From Roseovarius sp. ZX-A-9 (GTDB lineage Bacteria; Pseudomonadota; Alphaproteobacteria; Rhodobacterales; Rhodobacteraceae), in assembly GCF_028369135.1 (NCBI RefSeq), contig NZ_JAPWHW010000024.1:1-51295 (forward strand): a stretch of 51,295 bases of DNA. The letters are read 5' to 3'. The translations under genes and the position numbers were made by a program. The notes beneath the pieces are model-generated. The model made no database searches. It had not been told where the DNA came from and saw only the letters and a list, made by a program, of their open reading frames with translations. This document shows, piece after piece, positions 43,733 to 51,295 of the stretch (positions are counted from its first letter, which is position 1; every line of letters starts with the position of its first letter).

Positions 43733-44962
43733 ATGTGGAGCAATATACTACACCGTTTCCTGACACATCTGATCCGTCGGGGCGAACTGAGCGTAACCTA
43801 CCCGGACGGCACGCAACGTATTTACGGCGATGCCACCGGCGGCCAGCGGGCCGCCGTCAGCCTACACGATCCGTCCTTGCCCCGGCGCATCGTGCTCTCG
43901 CCCGACATGGCCGTCGGCGAAGCCTATATGGACGGCAAGCTGCGTATCGAGAATGACGATCTATACGGCTTTCTCGGGGTCGCGATCGGCAATCTCGCGG
44001 AACAGGGCCAGCCTTGGTTCCGCCGCCCGCTGGAGATGGTCCAGCACCTGGGCCGCTGGGCCGCACAGTTCAACCCCGCCCCGCGCGCCCGCGCCAACGT
44101 CGCGCATCACTATGACCTGTCCGGCAAGCTCTACGATCTTTTCCTTGACGCGGACCGGCAATATTCCTGCGCGTATTTCGCCGATCCGGGCATGAGCCTG
44201 GAAGACGCGCAAACCGCCAAGAAACACCACATTGCGGCCAAGCTGTTGCTCAAGCCGGGGATGCGGGTGCTTGATATCGGTTGTGGCTGGGGCGGCATGG
44301 GCCTGACACTGGCGCGCGATTACGGCGCGCAGGTGCTGGGGGTCACGCTGTCACGCGAACAGCATCGCGTCGCCAATGAGCGCGCCCGCGCCGCCGGGCT
44401 GGCAGATCGCGCCCGCTTTGAGCTGATGGATTACCGCGCCGTCGAAGGGCAGTTCGACCGGATCGTGTCGATCGGCATGTTCGAGCATGTCGGTGTGCCG
44501 CATTACCGCGTCTATTTCGACAAAGTCAGGGAAAGGCTCGCTCCGAACGGCGTCGCGCTGATCCATTCGATCGGGCGTGCCGGCCCGCCGGGCGCAACCA
44601 GCCCCTGGATCGCCAAGTACATCTTTCCCGGCGGCTATGTTCCCGCACTGTCGGAAATGACCCGCGCAGTGGAAAACTCCGGGCTGATCGCCACGGATGT
44701 CGAGGTATGGCGCCTGCACTACGCTGAAACCCTGCGCCACTGGCACGACAGGTTCATGGCGAATGTGGACGCCGCCCGCGAACTCTATGACGAAAGGTTC
44801 TGCCGGATGTGGCGCTACTACCTTGTCGCGTCAGAACTGACATTCCGGCTGAACCGGCAGGTGGTGTTCCAGATGCAGCTGTCACCGGTGCAGGACGCGG
44901 TGCCGTTGACCCGCGATTACCTCTTTGATAGCGGCCAAGCTAGGCGGCAGGCGGCAGAATAG
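43733..44962 (+). CDS. cfa: Cyclopropane-fatty-acyl-phospholipid synthase
   Basis: A 409-residue methyltransferase that adds a methylene group to unsaturated lipids in the membrane. The SAM-binding motif VLDIGCGWGGMGLTLA is near residue 178-193; YDLSGKLYDLFLDADRQYSCAYF and SIGMFEHVG are also diagnostic. The start is the ATG at 43733, with GGGGGTGAG before it. It follows a putative ECF-type promoter, consistent with the stress response that controls such enzymes in other bacteria. A related function, 11-methyl furan or other lipid modification, cannot be excluded. Confidence 0.9.
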   Translation: MWSNILHRFLTHLIRRGELSVTYPDGTQRIYGDATGGQRAAVSLHDPSLPRRIVLSPDMAVGEAYMDGKLRIENDDLYGFLGVAIGNLAEQGQPWFRRPLEMVQHLGRWAAQFNPAPRARANVAHHYDLSGKLYDLFLDADRQYSCAYFADPGMSLEDAQTAKKHHIAAKLLLKPGMRVLDIGCGWGGMGLTLARDYGAQVLGVTLSREQHRVANERARAAGLADRARFELMDYRAVEGQFDRIVSIGMFEHVGVPHYRVYFDKVRERLAPNGVALIHSIGRAGPPGATSPWIAKYIFPGGYVPALSEMTRAVENSGLIATDVEVWRLHYAETLRHWHDRFMANVDAARELYDERFCRMWRYYLVASELTFRLNRQVVFQMQLSPVQDAVPLTRDYLFDSGQARRQAAE

Positions 44963-45001
44963 GCCGGGCTTGGGCGCGGGGCTTGCTCCGCGCACGGGCG
45001 G

Positions 45002-45652
45002 TCAATCTGGCAAATCGACCAATTCCGCCCGGATCACCCCCCGCAGCGAGTTGCCGACATGGATCTCGGCCGCGCCGCGCAGGTCATCAAGGCCGAGCCT
45101 TTGCGGCTTGGCGCGCCGCGCGGCGATCAGAACCTCGCGGCCGATCCCCGGCAGGCAGCCGCAGGCGCGCGGCGGGGTCAGCAACATGCCATCCCAGGCA
45201 ACATAAACGTTGGTGATCGTGCCTTCGCAGACCGCCCCGCCGGTGTTGAGGAAAATCCACTCGTCCACATCCTCGGGCAGTGCGGCGCGGGCGCGGTCAT
45301 AGAGGGCGCGCCGTGTCGTTTTCACGCCCAGCCACGGATCGCTTGCGCTGACCCGCTCGGGGTGCACTGCCACGCGCCAGCGGGTACCGGGTGCCAGCGG
45401 CGCAAACGGTGCCTGCTCGACTTCTGCCGCACCATGCGAATCCACCGTCAAGCGCACCCGCTGCGGGCCGTCCCCGCGCACTGCCGCCAGCGCCGCCTCC
45501 ACCCCGCGGGGCACAATCGCGAAACGTCGCGCCGTGCGCGCCAGACGCCGCAGATGCCGCGCCCGGTGCTGCACACCGTCCTGCGGTGTCCAGAGCATTG
45601 TTTCGATCAGGCGAAAGCCGGGATCAGCGGGCGGACAAAGCGTGTTTTCCAC
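45002..45652 (-). CDS. pabC: Class IV aminotransferase, aminodeoxychorismate lyase-like
   Basis: A 216-residue PLP-binding protein of the class IV family, shorter than E. coli PabC. It has [11 protein letters not shown] near the start, RLTVDSHG and the [13 protein letters not shown] stretch, the conserved part before the phosphate-binding [10 protein letters not shown]. It would form p-aminobenzoate for folate from aminodeoxychorismate. It begins with GTG after an AGGAGG site and overlaps the pabB end by 46 bases, so the genes are translated together. Confidence 0.85.
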   Translation of the reverse strand: MENTLCPPADPGFRLIETMLWTPQDGVQHRARHLRRLARTARRFAIVPRGVEAALAAVRGDGPQRVRLTVDSHGAAEVEQAPFAPLAPGTRWRVAVHPERVSASDPWLGVKTTRRALYDRARAALPEDVDEWIFLNTGGAVCEGTITNVYVAWDGMLLTPPRACGCLPGIGREVLIAARRAKPQRLGLDDLRGAAEIHVGNSLRGVIRAELVDLPD

Positions 45653-46728
45653 AGCGCCTCCTCATACTCGGATTTGGCAGTGCTATCATAGACCACGCCG
45701 CCGCCGACGTTCAGTGTCGCAGCACCTTCCTCCAGCAAAAGCGTGCGGATCGCCACGTTGAACTCGGCCCGCCCGTCCGGCGCGGCCCAGCCGATCGAGC
45801 CGCAATAAATGTCGCGCGCTGCGGGTTCCAGCGCCGCAAGTATCTGCATCGCCCGCAGCTTGGGCGCGCCGGTGATCGACCCGCAGGGGAAAAGCGCGCT
45901 CAGGATCGCCGCCAGCCCGGTCCCCGCCGCCATCTGGCCGGTGATATGCGACGTCATCTGGTGCACGGTCTCGTAGCTTTCGACCGTGAACAGCTCTGGC
46001 ACGCGCACCGTGCCGGGCATGCAGATACGCGACAGGTCATTGCGCAGCAGATCGACGATCATCAGGTTCTCGGCGCGGTTCTTCTCGTCGGTTTGCAGGA
46101 AATAGCGCCGCCGCGCATCTTCGGTGGCATCACTGCTGCGCGGCTGGGTACCCTTCATTGGGCGCGTCTCGATCAGCCCGCCCGCGCCGGTGCGAAAGAA
46201 CAATTCGGGGGACCGCGACAGGATCGCGCGGCCCTCTTCCTCGATCAGCGCGCCGTAGCGCACCGGCTGCGCCTCGCGCAAGGCGCGGTAGAGCGCAGGC
46301 GCGGTGCCGGTGGCACGCAACGCAACAGGAAAGGTCAGGTTGGCCTGATAGATATCGCCCGCGCAGATATAGTCATGCACCCGGTCAAAGGCCCGGGCGT
46401 AGCGCGCCGCATCCCAATCTGGGGTGAACCCCTCCAGCCGCGCCGGCCCGCCGGGCAGCGGCGTTGCCGGCGTCGGTTCATCATAGACCCCGAAAGAGAT
46501 CAGCGGCAGCCGCCGCGCGCGCGGCATCAGCGGCGCCAGGCGCGGCTCCAGCGCATAGCCCAACTCGTAGCTGGCATAGCCTGCCAGCCACTTGCCCTGG
46601 GCCCGCGCCGAATCCAATGCATCCAGCGCACCGGGCACGTCATCAGGCGTGTCGGCCACGATCCTGCGCCGTGGCTGGGCAAACTGGCACGCGATGCCGT
46701 CCGGCCCGTGATCAAAGCGAATCTGCAA
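45607..46728 (-). CDS. pabB: Aminodeoxychorismate synthase component I
   Basis: A 373-residue chorismate-binding enzyme. The core carries [30 protein letters not shown] and the signature [19 protein letters not shown]. It converts chorismate and ammonia to aminodeoxychorismate; a glutaminase partner (PabA) is not adjacent. The frame begins with TTG at 46728, with GGGGG upstream, since no ATG occurs near the start. It is divergent from carB, 200 bases away. Confidence 0.9.
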   Translation of the reverse strand: MQIRFDHGPDGIACQFAQPRRRIVADTPDDVPGALDALDSARAQGKWLAGYASYELGYALEPRLAPLMPRARRLPLISFGVYDEPTPATPLPGGPARLEGFTPDWDAARYARAFDRVHDYICAGDIYQANLTFPVALRATGTAPALYRALREAQPVRYGALIEEEGRAILSRSPELFFRTGAGGLIETRPMKGTQPRSSDATEDARRRYFLQTDEKNRAENLMIVDLLRNDLSRICMPGTVRVPELFTVESYETVHQMTSHITGQMAAGTGLAAILSALFPCGSITGAPKLRAMQILAALEPAARDIYCGSIGWAAPDGRAEFNVAIRTLLLEEGAATLNVGGGVVYDSTAKSEYEEALWKTRFVRPLIPAFA

Positions 46729-46828
46729 TTGCGCCCCCGAGATAGCCCTTGCACGCGCTACCTAATCGGACCGCTGCCCAAAAAACAGGTGCAAAAGCGA
46801 CCTCGCGGCGTCCATTCCGCCTTACCCC

Positions 46829-46856
46829 TTGCGCCGGGATGCCCCATAGCTATAAC
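46829..46856 (+). promoter_or_regulatory. Possible carB promoter
   Basis: TTGCGC (46829-46834) and TATAAC (46851-46856) are separated by 16 bases. Transcription near 46863 would leave about 67 bases before the carB ATG. Confidence 0.5.
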
Positions 46857-46929
46857 GCGGACAATTTGCCAAAGCACCGTTCTGCCACCCGCGCCCTGCG
46901 GCACCGATCCGCTGACCAGAGGACACACC

Positions 46930-50229
<3,300 letters not shown>

Positions 50230-50240
50230 CCAGCCCCCAC

Positions 50241-50320
50241 TGCCGGGCAAACAGCCCGGCACGTCAAGATCACAGCACCATAGGCCGGGCTTTTAGCAGC
50301 CCGGCACGAATCAGCGTGCC
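50241..50320 (+). terminator. Three consecutive hairpins after carB
   Basis: TGCCGGGC/GCCCGGCA (50241-50261), GCCGGGC/GCCCGGC (50284-50305) and GGCACG/CGTGCC (50303-50320, followed by TTTGCTT). The first two share the same stem sequence. The third overlaps the second, so only one of them can fold at a time. Confidence 0.55.
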
Positions 50321-50473
50321 TTTGCTTGGGCATCTGTGGGTCAGGCAGGCCGGTGGCCGTCATCCTATGGCTGCAAAGCTGTTGCGAAAAATCCACTCGA
50401 AGCGTGCGTTGCCCTGCCCAGAACCGCGTCAGCCTGCCATATGAGAAAAGTTCACGTGCGGGTCACAAATTTG

Positions 50474-50502
50474 CCATGAAGATTTTCTGATACTCTTCAT
50501 GG
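50474..50502. repeat. Inverted repeat
   Basis: Arms CCATGAAGA (50474-50482) and TCTTCATGG (50494-50502) form a 9-bp perfect stem with an 11-base loop, in an AT-richer stretch. It may be part of an RNA leader or small RNA. Confidence 0.45.
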
Positions 50503-50666
50503 ACTTAACACCCAAATAGCCAGCCATGCAGTTTTCAATCACTTGGCATGCGTAAATTGCATAATTGAATCAGATTTTGAGATTGCAAAAGAAACAAAAC
50601 TGGCTAGATGGGTGATCAGGATGCACGCAGCATCCCAAATGTTGGCTATCGAATAAGGAGGCACCC

Positions 50667-50789
50667 ATGACTCGGGACGAACTGAACCGCGAACTTCGCA
50701 TGCATAGTGCCACCTTTCCGGCGGTGCTGGTTGTGTACGGCATCCTGGTCGGGACTTTGGTCCTGTCAGCCATGGCGATTACCGCCTGA
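50667..50789 (+). CDS. Small single-pass membrane protein, first of a tandem pair
   Basis: A 40-residue protein, MTRDELNRELRMHSATFPA then a hydrophobic helix of about 20 residues (VLVVYGILVGTLVLSAMAI). A perfect AAGGAGG site precedes its ATG. It is 27/39 identical to the peptide encoded at 50931, so they are paralogs. The basic N-terminus followed by a helix suggests the N-terminus stays inside the cell. The family is unknown to me. Confidence 0.65.
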   Translation: MTRDELNRELRMHSATFPAVLVVYGILVGTLVLSAMAITA

Positions 50790-50930
50790 GCTGACCCAGC
50801 TTGTGGGGTCCAGGCCCCCTTTACTGACACCCAGATAAACACTGCGGCGGATGGACCAGCTTCCATGCGCCGTTTTCCTATTCATTCAAGCGGGGCACCT
50901 CCCCTCTTCCTTCGCCCAAGGAGTCCTACC

Positions 50931-51050
50931 ATGACGCGTGAACAACTGAACCGCGAGCTGCGTGCGCATACCGCTTCTTTCCCTGCCATGCTGATCGTTT
51001 ACGCGATCCTCGTGGCGACGATGGTGTTCTCCGCGATGGCGATTATCTGA
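50931..51050 (+). CDS. Small single-pass membrane protein, second of a tandem pair
   Basis: A 39-residue protein, MTREQLNRELRAHTASFPA then a hydrophobic helix (MLIVYAILVATMVFSAMAII). An AAGGAG site precedes its ATG. It is the paralog of the peptide at 50667, 141 bases away, with a GGGG/CCCC stem (50805-50818) between them. It ends before a strong hairpin at 51077. Confidence 0.65.
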   Translation: MTREQLNRELRAHTASFPAMLIVYAILVATMVFSAMAII

Positions 51051-51076
51051 TCCCATCTGGCTGATCCAGGAATTGG

Positions 51077-51110
51077 AAAGCGGCGAAGAGGATCCCCTCT
51101 CCGCCGCTTT
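51077..51110. terminator. Terminator, bidirectional
   Basis: Arms AAAGCGGCG with AGAGG and CCTCT with CGCCGCTTT form a stem with one mismatch, followed by TTCGTTTC on the plus strand. It separates the small membrane gene from the convergent ABC gene. Confidence 0.75.
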
Positions 51111-51151
51111 TTCGTTTCTGCAATCCCCGGCACGCCGGGGGCTATCGCGCG

Positions 51152-51295
51152 TCAGTGCACGATTTTCGCATCTTTTGGATCGATCTTGGCTGCGGCTGCA
51201 TCGCCGACATTGTCGATCCCGCGCTCTTCGAGAAGCGTGGTCAGCCAGTTGGGGTCCATCTCGGGCACCGAGCTGAGCAGCAGGTCCGTGTAGGG
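51152..51295 (-). CDS. Oligopeptide-type ABC transporter ATP-binding protein, C-terminal end
   Basis: 47 residues at the end of a minus-strand gene whose start is outside the window. The sequence PYTDLLLSSVPEMDPNW is the conserved extension of Opp/Dpp-type ATPases, where it is normally preceded by H and contributes to an iron-sulfur or regulatory tail. It then has LLEERGIDN and an alanine- and lysine-rich end. The whole protein would couple ATP hydrolysis to peptide or nickel import; its substrate cannot be told. Confidence 0.75.
   Translation of the reverse strand, partial: PYTDLLLSSVPEMDPNWLTTLLEERGIDNVGDAAAAKIDPKDAKIVH

Larger units (their letters stand above)
50230..50666. other. Intergenic stretch with hairpin cluster and an AT-richer right half
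   Basis: No gene is recognised. The first 90 bases hold three hairpins after carB. From about 50450 the composition turns lower in GC, and a 9-bp stem at 50474-50502 is followed by TTGCAA (50603-50608) and TAGATG possible promoter boxes before the small gene at 50667. Confidence 0.55.

Noticed and set aside
45391..46929. Extension of the carB frame more than 500 codons upstream
   Set aside because: The extension runs antisense through pabB and pabC and has no CarB homology. The ATG at 46930 with GAGGA gives the family N-terminus.

Overview
The window is a high-GC, densely packed chromosomal segment of an alphaproteobacterium, most likely a roseobacter-type member of the Rhodobacterales. Evidence is a GcrA cell-cycle regulator, DUF1467 beside methylmalonyl-CoA epimerase, DUF6455 and DUF3108 proteins, a CuyA/HpsN-type sulfonate cluster, and small exported or membrane proteins of a roseobacter type. 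No rRNA, tRNA or CRISPR array was seen.

Layout. 1-2.3 kb: the end of an IS5-like element breaks a DUF692 (MNIO/BufB-like) gene that is followed by DUF2063 (BufC-like) and DoxX genes, so a bufferin-type metal operon is damaged. 2.3-4.6 kb: ArsC-like protein, cold-shock protein, small exported and membrane proteins, PhnA. 4.6-5.7 kb: a less GC-rich island full of inverted repeats, holding two small unrecognised genes. 5.7-11.2 kb: lepA, a lipoprotein and a tight operon HpsN-like > CuyA-like > Asp/Glu-type racemase, probably for C3-sulfonate breakdown. 11.4-16.1 kb: LMW tyrosine phosphatase and a divergent sirtuin, rpmB, an ABC exporter, meaB. 16.2-21.4 kb: DUF3108, hrpB, sterol-desaturase-like protein and a divergent LysR regulator. 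21.4-27.2 kb: gnd, argD-argF preceded by a candidate arginine leader peptide, an EamA transporter, an ABC-2 permease. 27.3-35.0 kb: gcrA, AsmA, rimO, TrhA-like protein, DUF6455, an IMPACT-family protein with an M48 lipoprotein, DUF167. 34.7-41.6 kb: nitroreductase, EI24, DUF1467-epimerase, an orphan receiver protein, a DUF1800-DUF1501 pair, GNAT, hemerythrin. 41.6-51.3 kb: aspS, a cyclopropane synthase gene with an ECF-like promoter, pabC/pabB, carB, two tandem 39-40-residue membrane peptides and the end of an oligopeptide-type ABC ATPase.

Most of the window is core metabolism: arginine (argD, argF, carB), folate (pabB, pabC), methylmalonyl-CoA handling (meaB, epimerase), translation (lepA, rpmB, rimO, aspS) and cell-cycle control (gcrA). 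The least described elements are an 18-codon open frame with four consecutive Arg codons ahead of argD, a 10-codon frame with a strong ribosome site ahead of an ABC exporter, the two small genes of the 5.2-5.6 kb island, and the tandem membrane peptides at the right end.
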